A stretch of 64,000 bases of DNA from Mesorhizobium neociceri (GCF_013520985.1 NZ_JACDTY010000002.1:310001-374000); one strand, 5' to 3'. Shown: positions 1 to 8,742, counted from the first letter of the stretch. Numbers and translations are program-made. The notes: a model not told the origin generated them from the sequence alone.

Positions 1-1034
1 TCGATGTGCTTCAATTCCGAGGCACGCTCGACGAAGCTCGAGACGCGGTCGCGTTGGCGACGCGAGATCAGCGGGCCGATTTCGTTCTCGGTGTCGTCTG
101 GCTGGTTGTATTTGATGGTAGAGACGGCTGAAGAGAGATCGGCAACGAGCTTGTCGTAGATCTTCTTGCCGGCATAGATGCGGCAGGCGGCCGTGCAGTC
201 CTGGCCGGCATTGTAATAACCGAAAGCGCGCAGCCCGTTGACCACGGCACCGAGGTCGGCGTCGTCGAAGACGATGACCGGAGCCTTGCCGCCGAGTTCG
301 AGATGCGTGCGCTTGACCGACTTGGCGGCGGCCTGCAGCACCTTCTTGCCGGTGGCGACGTCGCCGGTGATCGAGATCATGTTGACCTTGGCGTGGTTTA
401 TCAGCGCGTTGCCGACGCTGTCGCCGCGGCCGAGCACGACGTTGACGACACCTTCGGGCAGCACATCGGCGAGGACCCTGGCCAGCTTCAGCGCCGTCAG
501 GGGCGTCTGCTCCGACGGCTTGAAGACGACGGTGTTGCCGCCGGCAATCGCCGGCGCCAGCTTCCAGGCCATCATCATCAGCGGATAGTTCCAGGGCGCG
601 ATCGAGGCGACGATGCCGATCGGGTCGCGCCGCACCATCGAGGTGTGACCGGGCAGATATTCGCCGGCGACCACGCCGGGCATGGAACGGACCGCGCCAG
701 CAAAAAAGCGGTAGCAGTCGACGATCGCCGGAATTTCGTCATTGAGCACCGCATTGATCGGCTTGCCGCAGTTCAGCGCCTCGAGCGCGGCGAACTCCTT
801 GGCCTCGGCCTCGATGCGGTCGGCGATCTTGAGAAGATAGCCCGAGCGCTGCGCCGGCGTGGTGCGCGACCACGTGACGAACGCCTTTTCCGCCGCCGCG
901 ACAGCTGCCTCGATCTGCGCCGGGCTTGCTTCCGGCAGGTTGAGAATGGTCGCCCCGGTCTTTGGATTGAGGATCGGCTCCTCGGTCTCGGTGCCCTTGT
1001 CGAAGATCGAGCCGATCAGCATCTGGGTGTCCAT
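1..1034 (-). CDS. gamma-aminobutyraldehyde dehydrogenase-like aldehyde dehydrogenase (3' end outside window)
   Basis: NAD(P)-dependent aldehyde dehydrogenase of the PatD/aminobutyraldehyde type, which oxidises 4-aminobutanal from putrescine breakdown to GABA in the cytoplasm. The start is the ATG at 1034; about 344 codons are present of a usual 475 or so, and the gene runs off the left edge. The nucleophile motif GQDCTA places the catalytic Cys near residue 280, the position it holds in this family. The downstream part reads ENEIGPLISRRQRDRV, a typical ALDH stretch. It is the last visible gene of the putrescine-type ABC operon (permease ends 104 bp upstream), which supports an amino-aldehyde substrate. 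The exact substrate is inferred from context; a betaine aldehyde or other omega-amino aldehyde is possible. Confidence 0.85.
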   Translation of the reverse strand, partial: MDTQMLIGSIFDKGTETEEPILNPKTGATILNLPEASPAQIEAAVAAAEKAFVTWSRTTPAQRSGYLLKIADRIEAEAKEFAALEALNCGKPINAVLNDEIPAIVDCYRFFAGAVRSMPGVVAGEYLPGHTSMVRRDPIGIVASIAPWNYPLMMMAWKLAPAIAGGNTVVFKPSEQTPLTALKLARVLADVLPEGVVNVVLGRGDSVGNALINHAKVNMISITGDVATGKKVLQAAAKSVKRTHLELGGKAPVIVFDDADLGAVVNGLRAFGYYNAGQDCTAACRIYAGKKIYDKLVADLSSAVSTIKYNQPDDTENEIGPLISRRQRDRVSSFVERASELKHI

Positions 1035-1052
1035 GGATTTCTCCCTTGTCAG

Positions 1053-1132
1053 GAGCGAGTAGCGAGTAGCGAATAGCGAGTAGGGTTGGTCGTCGATCTT
1101 TCCCCATTCGCTACTCGCTACTCCCTATTCGC
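1053..1132. repeat. inverted repeat built from GCGAGTA/GCGAATA units
   Basis: The left arm contains four tandem 7-8 base units of the form GCGAGTA or GCGAATA, and the right arm repeats them in inverse orientation (CATTCGCTACTCGCTACTCC). It fills the gap between the permease stop and the dehydrogenase start, so it would form a large hairpin in the operon mRNA. Confidence 0.75.
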
Positions 1133-1137
1133 TTGTT

Positions 1138-1953
1138 TCATTTTCCACTGCCGACGATCTGGTCGCCGTCGCGGGTCAGGTAATAGGCAAACAGGATGGG
1201 CAGCAGCGTCACCAGAACCACGACCATGGCCACGACATTGGTGACCGGGCGCTGGCGCGGACGGATCAGTTCCTCCAGCATCCAGATCGGCACAGTCTGC
1301 TGCTGGCCGGCGGTGAAGGTGGTGACGATGACCTCGTCGAAGGACAGCGCGAAGGCGAGCATGCCGCCGGCAAGCAGAGCGGTCGCGATGTTGGGCAGCA
1401 CGACATGCCGGAAGGTCTGGAAGCCGTCGGCGCCGAGGTCCATCGAGGCCTCGATCATCGAGCCCGAGGAGCGGCGGAAACGGGCAACGGCGTTGTTGTA
1501 GACGACGACCACGCAGAAGGTGGCGTGGCCGAGCACGATCGTCCAGAACGAGAACGGTATGTCGGCGAGCGAAAAGGCCGAGCGCAGGGCGATGCCGGTG
1601 ATGATGCCGGGCAGCGCGATCGGCAGGATGACGAGCAGCGAGATGGTCTCGCGGCCGAAGAATTTTGTCCGCGAGACCGCGGCGGCGCAGAGCGTGCCCA
1701 GGATCAAGGCAATAGCCGTCGAGATGGCGGCAACGCGGACCGACAGCGACAGCGCCTGCCAGACGTCCGGCCGGTTCCAGGTGACGGCGAACCATTGCGT
1801 GGTCAGCCCTGGCGGCGGCCAGACGAAGCTCTTCTCTTCCGTGGTGAAGGCGTAGACGAAGATCAGCAGGATCGGCAGGTGCAGGAAGAGCAGACCGCAA
1901 GCGGCTGCGATCTTGAGGCCGAGCGGCGCGGATTGCGAACCGTCAGAGCGCAT
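1138..1953 (-). CDS. ABC transporter permease, putrescine/spermidine type (PotI/YdcV-like)
   Basis: Inner-membrane permease of a binding-protein-dependent importer, 271 residues. It starts with a transmembrane segment ([20 protein letters not shown], about residues 13-32) and has roughly six membrane spans. The cytoplasmic EAA loop reads [14 protein letters not shown] (about residues 165-180), the signature that docks onto the ATPase. The ATG at 1953 overlaps the end of the upstream permease gene by 11 bp, which suggests translational coupling. Together with that gene it should form the heterodimeric membrane channel. Polyamine specificity follows from family resemblance and the linked aldehyde dehydrogenase, not from a residue seen here. 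Confidence 0.9.
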   Translation of the reverse strand: MRSDGSQSAPLGLKIAAACGLLFLHLPILLIFVYAFTTEEKSFVWPPPGLTTQWFAVTWNRPDVWQALSLSVRVAAISTAIALILGTLCAAAVSRTKFFGRETISLLVILPIALPGIITGIALRSAFSLADIPFSFWTIVLGHATFCVVVVYNNAVARFRRSSGSMIEASMDLGADGFQTFRHVVLPNIATALLAGGMLAFALSFDEVIVTTFTAGQQQTVPIWMLEELIRPRQRPVTNVVAMVVVLVTLLPILFAYYLTRDGDQIVGSGK

Positions 1954-2908
1954 CGAACGCCCCCATGCGCTTGGCGCCCCAGAGATAGAAACCCATGATG
2001 ACGATGGGCACGACGGTGAAGGCGGCGGCGAGCGGGATGTTGCCGGCAGTGCCTTGCTGCGAATAGACGGCCTGGCCGATGAACAGCCTGGATGTGCCGA
2101 TGATCTGCGGGATGATGTAGTCGCCCAGCGTCAGCGAGAAGGTGAAGATCGAGCCGGCGACGATGCCGGGCAACGCCAGCGGAAACAGCACGTTGCGGAA
2201 GGTCTGGCCCGGCGACGCGCCGAGATCGGAGGAAGCCTCGACCAGATTGCCGGGAACGCGTTCCAATGCCGCCTGCACCGGCAAGATCATGAAGGGCAGC
2301 CAGACATAGACGAAAGCGATGAAGGTGCCGGTGGCGGAAACCGACAGTGAGTTGCCTCCAACGACCGGCAGCGAAAGCCAGCCATCGAGCACCCAGAGCA
2401 GATGCAATTTGGCGAGCAGCCAGGTCAGAATGCCTTCCTTGGCGAGGATCAGCTTCCAGGCATAGATCTTGACCAGGTAGCTCGACCACAGCGGCAGCAT
2501 GACGCCGAGATAAAACAGCGCCTTCCAGCGGCCGCGCGCATAACGCGCCGCATAATAGGCGATGGGGAAGGCGATGACAGCGGATGCCAGCGTGACCAGC
2601 ACCGCCATCGTCACCGTGCGCAGGATGATGTCGAGATTGGCCGCCTGGAACAGGTCGCCGTAAGTCTTCAGCGTGAACTCATGGTTGATGAGGCCGGAGA
2701 ACTCATCTATCGAGAAAAAGCTCTGCGCCAGCAGCGCGAACAGCGATCCGATATAGACGACGCCCAGCCACAAAACCGGCGGCAGCAGCATGAGAAACAG
2801 CAGCAATTGTGGCCGGCGCCAGAACAGGTCGGAGAGCGCACCGCGTATGCCACCACTGCCGGGCAGAATGGCGGAGGCAGAGGTTGAGTTGAGCGCGGCG
2901 ATTGTCAT
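1943..2908 (-). CDS. ABC transporter permease, putrescine/spermidine type (PotH/YdcU-like)
   Basis: First permease of the importer, 321 residues. It has an unusually long N-terminal cytoplasmic stretch before the first membrane span ([20 protein letters not shown], about residues 34-53). The EAA loop is [17 protein letters not shown], close to the DLGAs motif of PotH-type permeases. The ATG at 2908 has no in-frame competitor of the right length. The gene is separated from the ATPase gene upstream by about 220 bp that hold a palindromic repeat, so its expression may be lower than that of the upstream genes. Confidence 0.9.
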   Translation of the reverse strand: MTIAALNSTSASAILPGSGGIRGALSDLFWRRPQLLLFLMLLPPVLWLGVVYIGSLFALLAQSFFSIDEFSGLINHEFTLKTYGDLFQAANLDIILRTVTMAVLVTLASAVIAFPIAYYAARYARGRWKALFYLGVMLPLWSSYLVKIYAWKLILAKEGILTWLLAKLHLLWVLDGWLSLPVVGGNSLSVSATGTFIAFVYVWLPFMILPVQAALERVPGNLVEASSDLGASPGQTFRNVLFPLALPGIVAGSIFTFSLTLGDYIIPQIIGTSRLFIGQAVYSQQGTAGNIPLAAAFTVVPIVIMGFYLWGAKRMGAFDAL

Positions 2909-2954
2909 GGCGCCACCGCTTGTTGTTGATTTTTTGAGAGGCCGCGTTCCGTCA

Positions 2955-3111
2955 CACCCCCCTCTGTCCTTCCGGACATCTCCCCCTCAAGGGGGGAGAT
3001 CAGCAGTTTCTCTGCCCCGCCAATTCCGGAACGTTGGAGATTGGTGAAGCCAGTGGTGACAGCCAATCTCCCCCCTTGAGGGGGAGATGTCCGGCAGGAC
3101 AGAGGGGGGTG
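2955..3111. repeat. palindromic intergenic repeat (CCCCCCTCTGTCC family), copy 1
   Basis: Large inverted repeat: the left arm starts ACCCCCCTCTGTCC and the right arm ends GGACAGAGGGGGGT. Each arm carries an inner hairpin of the TCTCCCCCTCAAGGGGGGAGA type. A second copy of the same family lies at 28121-28281. It lies inside the polyamine operon between ATPase and permease genes. Confidence 0.85.
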
Positions 3112-3128
3112 CTTCGCGCCAACCGTGA

Positions 3129-4127
3129 TCATGCCGGCTCATCCATCAGATGCAGGTGCTCGCGGTTGAAGGTGAGCACCACCGCTTCGCCTTCCGCCGG
3201 CAGTTTCGTGCCGGCCGGCACGATGGCGTGCAGCCTGAGCCCATCGGCATCGAGCGCCAGCCTTGTGGTGGCGCCGAGATAGTTGGTTCCGACCAGGCGC
3301 GCGGCAACGCCTTCGCCTTTGGCTGCGCGGCCGATCCGGATGGATTCAGGACGCAAGCTGCCCCAGCGGTGCTGGCCGGAATAGCGCTGGACGAAATCCG
3401 GCGGCAGCACGTTGGAGGAGCCGACGAAATCGGCGACGAAGCGGGTCTTCGGCCGCTGGTAGATGTCTTCCGGCGTGCCGATCTGCATGATCTTGCCGTC
3501 ATTGAAGACGGCGACGCGGTCGGCCATCGACAGCGCTTCGCCCTGGTCATGGGTGACAAAGACGAAGGTGATGCCGAGCGCCTTCTGCAGCGACTTCAGC
3601 TCTTCCTGCATATTCTCGCGCAGTTTGAGGTCGAGCGCGCCGAGCGGCTCGTCGAGCAGCAGCACCTTGGGCTGGTTGACCAGCGCACGGGCAAGCGCGA
3701 CGCGCTGGCGCTGGCCGCCGGAGAGCTGGCCGGGACGGCGGGCGCCGTAGCCGGGAAGCCGCACCAATGACAGCGCCTCTTCCGCCGCCTTCTGCCGCTG
3801 CGACTTGGCGACGCCCTTGACCATCAGCCCGTAGGCGACATTGTCCAGCACATTGAAATGCGGGAACAGCGCATAGTCCTGGAACACGGTGTTGACGTTG
3901 CGGCGATAGGGCGGCACGCCCTCGGCGCGCTCGCCGAAGATCGAGATCGAGCCCGAGGTCGGCTGCTCGAAGCCGGCGATCAGGCGCAGGCACGTCGTCT
4001 TGCCGGACCCCGACGGACCGAGCATGGCGAAGAACTCGCCCGGCACGATATCGAGATCGACCGCATCGACGGCGCGCACGCTGCCGAAATGGCGAGAGAC
4101 TTTCTGGAAGGAAACGGCCGAGGTCAT
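3129..4127 (-). CDS. ABC transporter ATP-binding protein, polyamine type (PotA/PotG/YdcT-like)
   Basis: Cytoplasmic ATPase that powers the importer, 332 residues. Walker A is GPSGSGKTT (about residues 38-46), the signature is LSGGQRQRVALARAL (about 135-149), Walker B is VLLLDEPLGALD, followed by the switch His in FVTHDQGEA. A C-terminal TOBE-like regulatory domain begins near residue 235 (GSSNVLPPDFV, LRPESIRIG). The arrangement is typical of the spermidine/putrescine and Fe/thiamine ATPase group. The gene lies between the binding-protein gene and the permeases, with palindromic repeats on both sides. Confidence 0.92.
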   Translation of the reverse strand: MTSAVSFQKVSRHFGSVRAVDAVDLDIVPGEFFAMLGPSGSGKTTCLRLIAGFEQPTSGSISIFGERAEGVPPYRRNVNTVFQDYALFPHFNVLDNVAYGLMVKGVAKSQRQKAAEEALSLVRLPGYGARRPGQLSGGQRQRVALARALVNQPKVLLLDEPLGALDLKLRENMQEELKSLQKALGITFVFVTHDQGEALSMADRVAVFNDGKIMQIGTPEDIYQRPKTRFVADFVGSSNVLPPDFVQRYSGQHRWGSLRPESIRIGRAAKGEGVAARLVGTNYLGATTRLALDADGLRLHAIVPAGTKLPAEGEAVVLTFNREHLHLMDEPA

Positions 4128-4173
4128 GGGCTGCCAGTCTGTTGCCTGTTTGATGTGTTGATGTCGCGCGACG

Positions 4174-4296
4174 CCCTACCTCCCTTGTGGGGAGGTCGCG
4201 GCGAAGCCGCGGGTGGGGGTGATTAGCGCCAACGCTCGCGCGCTGCCCCACCCCGACGCTGCGTCGTCTACCCTCCCCACAAGGGGGAGGGTAAGG
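4174..4296. repeat. palindromic intergenic repeat (CTCCCTTGTGGGGAG / CTCCCCACAAGGGGGAG family)
   Basis: The two ends are inverted copies around CCTCCCTTGTGGGGAGG and CCTCCCCACAAGGGGGAGG. The middle holds GC-rich sequence with CGCGGGTGGGG and CCCCACCCCG. It lies directly 3' of the binding-protein gene and 5' of the ATPase gene on the same transcript. Confidence 0.8.
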
Positions 4297-4300
4297 GAGA

Positions 4301-5455
4301 TCAACGCCCGCCGATGACGCCGATATAGTCCGACACCCAGCGGTAGTAGGGCACGCACTGGTCGTTCTGGGTGGCGCATTTGGAGACCGGGGTCTTCCAG
4401 AACTTGATCTTGTCGAAGTTGTCGTAGCCGTTGGTCTTGCAGCCTTCCTCGCCGAGCAATTCATTGCCCTTGCAGGCGGCGGGCACGACGGGAAGCGAGC
4501 CGAACCAGGCCGAGACGTCGCCCTGGACCTTGGGCGACAGCGAATGCTCGAGCCACATATAGGCGCAGTTCGGGTGCGCGGCGTCGGCCTCCATCATGGT
4601 GGTGTCGGCCCAGCCGGTGACGCCTTCTTCCGGCACGGTCGAGGCGACCGGCTTCTTGGCAGCGACCAGCGTGTTGACCTGGTAGGGCCACGAACCGGAA
4701 GCGACGACGCCTTCGTTCTGGAAGTCGTCGACCTGGATGGCGGCGTCATGCCAGTAGCGGCCGACCAGCGTGCGCTGGACGCGCAGCAATTCGAGCGCGG
4801 CCTTGTACTGGTCTTCGTTGAGTTCGTAGGGGTCCTTGATGCCGAGTTCCGGCTTGTGGAACATCAGATAGTTGGCGGCATCGGCAATGTGGATCGGGCC
4901 GTCATAGGCCTGGACGCGGCCCTTGTTCGACTTGCCGTCGGGCAGGTTCATTTCCTCGAAGACGATGTTCCAGCTCTTGGGCGCTTCCTTGAAGACATCG
5001 GTGTTGTACATCAGGACGTTCGGGCCCCACTGATAGGGAACGCCATAATGCACCTTGTCGACGGTGAACCAGGGCGCATCCTTCAGCCGGTCGTCGACGC
5101 TCTTCCAGCTCGGGATGAGATCGGTGTTGATCGGCTGCACGCGCTTGCCGGCGACGAGGCGCAGCGAGGCGTCACCCGAGGCGGTGACCAGATCGAAGCC
5201 ACCCTCATTCATCAGTGAGACCATCTCGTCGGAGGTGTTGGCGGTTTTGACGTTGACCTTGCAGCCGCTCTCCTTCTCGAAGGAGCTCACCCAGTCATAG
5301 CCCTTGTCGGTTTCGCCGCGCTCGATATAGCCGGGCCAGGCAACGATGCTGACCTCGCCTTCGCCCTTGCCAAGTTCCTTGACCTGGGCGACGGCCTGAC
5401 CGGAAAAGGTCAGCGCGACCGTCAAAGCCGTGCACGTCTTCAGAAATGAATTCAT
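4301..5455 (-). CDS. periplasmic polyamine-binding protein (PotD/PotF/YdcS-like)
   Basis: Extracytoplasmic solute-binding protein, about 384 residues, with a Sec signal peptide (lysine, hydrophobic core LTVALTFSG, likely cleavage after AVAQ). The mature part starts with EVSIVAWPGYIERGETD, and motifs such as FDLVTASGDASLRL and YQWGPNVLMYNTDVF match spermidine/putrescine-binding proteins. I take the ATG at 5455; a TTG two codons upstream is in frame, but GGGAG lies at a better distance from the ATG. It is the first gene of the operon and is followed by a strong palindromic repeat, which may stabilise its mRNA. Confidence 0.9.
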   Translation of the reverse strand: MNSFLKTCTALTVALTFSGQAVAQVKELGKGEGEVSIVAWPGYIERGETDKGYDWVSSFEKESGCKVNVKTANTSDEMVSLMNEGGFDLVTASGDASLRLVAGKRVQPINTDLIPSWKSVDDRLKDAPWFTVDKVHYGVPYQWGPNVLMYNTDVFKEAPKSWNIVFEEMNLPDGKSNKGRVQAYDGPIHIADAANYLMFHKPELGIKDPYELNEDQYKAALELLRVQRTLVGRYWHDAAIQVDDFQNEGVVASGSWPYQVNTLVAAKKPVASTVPEEGVTGWADTTMMEADAAHPNCAYMWLEHSLSPKVQGDVSAWFGSLPVVPAACKGNELLGEEGCKTNGYDNFDKIKFWKTPVSKCATQNDQCVPYYRWVSDYIGVIGGR

Positions 5456-5658
5456 CGTCAATCTCCCATTTTGGCGCCTGACTGCGAAGCCGGTCTTCGC
5501 TGCGGTCAGCCGCAGGCTGAAAAGCGTCAGTTCGTCCGATGGACGCTTACCGCTCTACGGCGGTTCGGTCCCTGAAATGAAAGTGCTTGGAAAATTCCGG
5601 TTTCGCAAATTCATTTATCAGAAACACGATATCGGTTTTTCCGATAGATAGATACCTA

Positions 5659-5706
5659 ATGCATGTCGCTCAAAAGTGGCCCCGGTTTTGAGAGAACGAC
5701 ATGCAT
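5659..5706. repeat. palindromic repeat with arms ATGCATGTCG / CGACATGCAT
   Basis: Inverted repeat with outer arms ATGCATGTCG and CGACATGCAT and inner arms CTCAAAA and TTTTGAG. It lies in the 265-bp gap between the LysR stop and the binding-protein gene. The gap should also hold the operon promoter, which I could not place with confidence. The layout resembles the AGCATGAT...ATCATGCT repeats at 47145 and 60929. Confidence 0.75.
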
Positions 5707-5720
5707 CAAAACAAAGGCTA

Positions 5721-6632
5721 TCACCGCTGCTGGCGTACCGTACGCTGCGACTGGGCAAGGCCGATGAAGTCGCGCGCCGCCTGCGGCAGGCCGGAGCCGC
5801 GGCGCCAGACCATGCCGACCTGGACCACCGGCAAAGTGCCTGAGATATCGCGCGATTCGATGCGGTCGCCTTCCAGCGACCAAGGCCGGTAGACGAGGTC
5901 GGGCAGCAGCGCCACGCCCGCACCGGTGGCGACAAGGCTGCGCACCGCTTCGACCGAGCGGGTGCGGAAGGCGACATAGGGCTTGGCGCCGATCGCGGCC
6001 AGGAGCTTGCCGGTGCTTTCCTCGATCTCGTCGACGGTGAGCATGATCAGCGGCTCGCCGGCAATGTCGCCAATGCCGATAATGTCGGCGCTGGCCAGTT
6101 TGTGGCTGAGCGGCACCCACAGCCGGTAGGCCGAGACCTCGAGGATTTCCGACTGCAATGCGGTGCGGTCGCGCAAGTTGGAGGTGACCATGACGGCGAT
6201 GTCGAGCTTGCCGCCGATCAGCAGGTGCTCGAGATAGTCGCCATTGTCTTCGATGGCCGAGACATCAACGCCAGGATAGGCGCGGCGGTAGCGCGCCAGA
6301 AGATCGGACAGCACATAGCCGGCGACCAGCGAGGTGACACCGAGCTGCAGGCGTCCGCCAGCCACCACCTGGTCGTCAGAGAAAGCGCGACGCGCATCGG
6401 AGACGTCGGCCAGGATCTTGGTCGCATGGCGCAGGAACTGGTGGCCTTTGTGGGTGATGTTGAGGCCACGCGGATGGCGTTCGAACAATTCGACGCCGAG
6501 ATCGCTCTCCAGTTCCTTGATCGCCTCGGTGACCGAGGATTGCGAGATGGAGAGGTTCTGTGCCGCGCCCGACACTGTGCCTTGCTCGGCGACGGCAATG
6601 AAGAACTGTAGCTGGCGGATGGTGAAGGCCAT
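5721..6632 (-). CDS. LysR-family transcriptional regulator
   Basis: DNA-binding regulator of 303 residues. The N-terminal winged helix-turn-helix is clear: FTIRQLQFFIAVAEQGTVSGA followed by LSISQSSVTEAIKELESDLG (residues about 3-45), then ELFERHPRGLNITHKG. The C-terminal part (from about residue 90) is a periplasmic-binding-protein-like effector domain. The open frame extends upstream, but the ATG at 6632 is the conventional LysR start (MAFTIRQLQF). It lies immediately upstream of, and on the same strand as, the polyamine uptake operon. Control of that operon is a reasonable inference, with a co-inducer such as putrescine unproven. Confidence 0.88.
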   Translation of the reverse strand: MAFTIRQLQFFIAVAEQGTVSGAAQNLSISQSSVTEAIKELESDLGVELFERHPRGLNITHKGHQFLRHATKILADVSDARRAFSDDQVVAGGRLQLGVTSLVAGYVLSDLLARYRRAYPGVDVSAIEDNGDYLEHLLIGGKLDIAVMVTSNLRDRTALQSEILEVSAYRLWVPLSHKLASADIIGIGDIAGEPLIMLTVDEIEESTGKLLAAIGAKPYVAFRTRSVEAVRSLVATGAGVALLPDLVYRPWSLEGDRIESRDISGTLPVVQVGMVWRRGSGLPQAARDFIGLAQSQRTVRQQR

Positions 6633-6711
6633 GGCGGGACTAAACACCGGCGCGGCAGCGAAGGAAAGCCGAAGGCAGAGCTTATCCCGTGGCGGCTTGC
6701 GGCGCCTCCTG

Positions 6712-7323
6712 TCAACCGAACCCGAGGCGCCGCCGCCAGGCAGGACCGTAGCGTAGCGCGAGCATGAACGCCATCTCCAGCGCCAAGACGATAACGATGA
6801 TACGAAAGCCGACGGCATAGGAATCCCGGCCGCTGCCGCGCATGAGATAGCCGGTGATGAGAAAGCCGGTATTCCACAAAGTGGCACCGAGAAGCGTCGC
6901 CGCAGCGAAGGGCAAGAGCGGCAGGCGGAGCGCGCCGGCCGCGATCGGCAGGTAGTTGCGCACCGTCGGGATGAACTGCGCCAGCAAGGATACCCGGACA
7001 TGATGGCGGCGATAGGCCTGGCCAAGCCTGCTGTAGGTCGCATAGCGCAGGCAGACATATTTGCCGAAACGCTCGACCAGCCTGTCGGCACGATCCAACC
7101 CAATCCGACGACCTACACAATACCAGACAAGGCAGCCTGTGATGGCGGACAGCGTCGTCACCAGGAGCAGGATCGCCAGCGTCGGGAGATCCGGGGCAGC
7201 GGTCATGCCGAGGAACAGCAGCAGCACATGCGAGGGCGGCAGCGGCAGGATCTTTTCGGTAAAGGCGAGGCAAGCGACGCCGAGCAGGCCGAAGCCCAGG
7301 ATCGCCGACAACGGATCAGTCAT
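6712..7323 (-). CDS. DedA/VTT-family membrane protein
   Basis: Integral membrane protein of 203 residues from the DedA (SNARE-associated Golgi, VTT) superfamily, whose members act in membrane lipid turnover and proton-motive-force homeostasis. Visible features: an early hydrophobic re-entrant segment (LLGVACLAFTEKILPLPPSH), an amphipathic basic stretch (RFGKYVCLRYATYSRLGQAYRRH), and the family-type RFIPTVRN-like motif, here AQFIPTVRNYLPIAAGA. Several transmembrane helices follow. The start ATG overlaps the stop of the upstream small gene by 4 bp (ATGA), so the two are probably co-translated. Confidence 0.85.
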   Translation of the reverse strand: MTDPLSAILGFGLLGVACLAFTEKILPLPPSHVLLLFLGMTAAPDLPTLAILLLVTTLSAITGCLVWYCVGRRIGLDRADRLVERFGKYVCLRYATYSRLGQAYRRHHVRVSLLAQFIPTVRNYLPIAAGALRLPLLPFAAATLLGATLWNTGFLITGYLMRGSGRDSYAVGFRIIVIVLALEMAFMLALRYGPAWRRRLGFG

Positions 7324-7580
7324 GCGAAGCGCCAGTCATAGGTTTTGAGGTTCTTGATCCGGGATACCTTATACACCGTCGCCGGCGGAAAGTTGCGAAA
7401 GGTGCGGCCAAGCCGGATCGCTTCCAGGTCGAGCCTGTCGAGCAATGCCTGGTCGAAAGGGCAACGGCTGCCCAATGTGTATTGGTAGAGTGCTGCGTCC
7501 GGCCGAAGGGCGTCGAACACATGATGCACAACATCGCCTTCGCGGTATCGGGCGGCGGCACGGCGGGGATCGCGGCGCAC
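7320..7580 (-). CDS. small hypothetical protein upstream of DedA
   Basis: Predicted 86-residue protein of unknown function, starting at a GTG at 7580. It is rich in arginine and aromatic residues, with RTFRNFPPATVYKVSRIKN near the C-terminus and no membrane segment or signal peptide. The 4-bp overlap with the DedA-like gene supports real translation. It is also followed by DedA in frame-coupled order and lies 42 bp downstream of the DeoR gene, so all three may share a transcript. I do not recognise a domain. Confidence 0.6.
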   Translation of the reverse strand: MRRDPRRAAARYREGDVVHHVFDALRPDAALYQYTLGSRCPFDQALLDRLDLEAIRLGRTFRNFPPATVYKVSRIKNLKTYDWRFA

Positions 7581-7622
7581 CAGTCTCTGGTGTTTAGCTA
7601 GAACTGGTCCACTGGAATTGCG

Positions 7623-8387
7623 CTAGGCCACCGCGATGCTGAGGCGCGCTCCCGCCTCGGCGAGTGCTGAAGCAATGTCGCGCGGAGGCGGCTGATCGGT
7701 GGCCAGTTCGGAAAAACCGTCGAAGCCGCAGACCTGAACCAGTCCCTGGCGACCGAACTTCGTGTGGTCGGTAATGACCAGCGAGCGCTGGCCGCGCGAC
7801 AGCACCATGCGGGCGAACTCCGCCTCTTCCAGATCATAGTCGGAAAGACCCGCGGCGGCATCGACGGCGCCGATGGAAATCACCGCGTGACTGACCGAGA
7901 AACGGCTGACGAAGTCGATCGCCGAGGCGCCGAAGGCCGCACCGGAATCGCTGCGCAGCTCGCCGCCCGCCATATAGACCTTGTTGCCGTTGACGGTGGC
8001 CAGCGTGCGGGCGATGTCGGACGAGTTGGTGACCACCGTCAGCCGGCGGTGGCCAAGCAGTTCGCGGGCGAGGAAAGAGGTCGTGGTGCCGGTGTCCAGC
8101 ATCACCGACTCGCCGTCGCGGATGGTGGCGGCGACCATGCGGGCAATCAGCCGCTTGGCCTCGGCATTGTCGCGCATGCGCCGCTCGAACGGCGCCTCAC
8201 CGGTCATCGACGGCAGACCGATGGCGCCATGCATCTTCAGCACCGAGCCGTTGCCGGTCAGCGGCTTGACATCACGGCGCACGGTTTCAAGCGAGACCCC
8301 CAACCGGTCGGCCAGGCTAGCGATGGTGACGGTGCCCTCTTCCTTCAGGAGGCGGAGGATTTCGCCGTGCCGTTTCGAATGGATCAT
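7623..8387 (-). CDS. DeoR-family transcriptional regulator
   Basis: Repressor-type regulator of 254 residues. The N-terminal DeoR helix-turn-helix spans about residues 5-55 (RHGEILRLLKEEGTVTIASL, then LGVSLETVRRDVKPL). The C-terminal DeoRC sensor domain has the expected phosphosugar-isomerase-like motifs: LDTGTTTSFLAREL, VVTNSSDIA, and IGAVDAAAGLSDYDLEEAE. The ATG at 8387 is preceded by GGGAGG at good spacing; an upstream in-frame ATG at 8477 lacks this. It is divergent from the kinase/demethylase operon across a 424-bp regulatory region and is its obvious candidate regulator. DeoR proteins usually sense phosphorylated intermediates, which would fit an operon with two kinases. Confidence 0.9.
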   Translation of the reverse strand: MIHSKRHGEILRLLKEEGTVTIASLADRLGVSLETVRRDVKPLTGNGSVLKMHGAIGLPSMTGEAPFERRMRDNAEAKRLIARMVAATIRDGESVMLDTGTTTSFLARELLGHRRLTVVTNSSDIARTLATVNGNKVYMAGGELRSDSGAAFGASAIDFVSRFSVSHAVISIGAVDAAAGLSDYDLEEAEFARMVLSRGQRSLVITDHTKFGRQGLVQVCGFDGFSELATDQPPPRDIASALAEAGARLSIAVA

Positions 8388-8496
8388 GTGGCCTCCCGAA
8401 TTCTGTGACCTGCCCGGTTTTAGGGCAATACAGACGTTTTTAAAGGAATTGCAGGCGGTTTCGGGCAAAACACCCAAAAAAAGTCACAACATTTGA

Positions 8497-8525
8497 TTGA
8501 CAGTCGGGCGGCACTGGCATGAGAT
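8497..8525 (+). promoter_or_regulatory. candidate sigma-70-type promoter for the kinase/demethylase operon
   Basis: TTGACA at 8497-8502 and TGAGAT at 8520-8525, separated by 17 bp. It is placed between the divergent DeoR gene and the operon, and would give a leader of roughly 280 nt. The -35 is a perfect consensus; the -10 is weak. Shortly downstream, ACCGTCTGG occurs twice (8593-8601, 8606-8614) around the palindrome GTCTGGCCAGAC (8596-8607), a possible operator. Confidence 0.5.
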
Positions 8526-8684
8526 TAATGGCGTGACAGGCTTCGGAACTGCCACGGGAGGGTGATGGCAGAGCCGCAATTTCACGGACCGGACCGTCTG
8601 GCCAGACCGTCTGGGATTGATCTGGCGCAAGGACTTTTCAAATCCGCGGGGGCGGAGACCGGGTATCAACACCTGGCCAAGGGG

Positions 8685-8742
8685 CTCGTCGGTGCGGCGC
8701 GGGACAGGAGAGTCCCGGCGTCCCGCACCGACGAGATTTTTT
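8685..8742 (+). terminator. intrinsic terminator inside the operon leader (possible attenuator)
   Basis: The 13-nt arms CTCGTCGGTGCGG (8685-8697) and CCGCACCGACGAG (8723-8735) are perfectly complementary. A nested CGGGAC/GTCCCG hairpin lies between them, and TTTTTT follows at 8737-8742. It sits about 70 nt upstream of the kinase start and after the candidate promoter, so transcription of the operon must read through it. That is the layout of attenuators and riboswitch expression platforms. Confidence 0.8.

Noticed and set aside
303..1076. Long plus-strand frame opposite the aldehyde dehydrogenase
   Set aside because: Antisense shadow of a high-GC gene: arginine-rich, no family motifs, while the minus strand shows the full ALDH active site.
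8526..8684. Glycine or SAM riboswitch in the demethylase operon leader
   Set aside because: I looked for the conserved bases of these classes and did not see them. The leader is still reported as an unclassified candidate.
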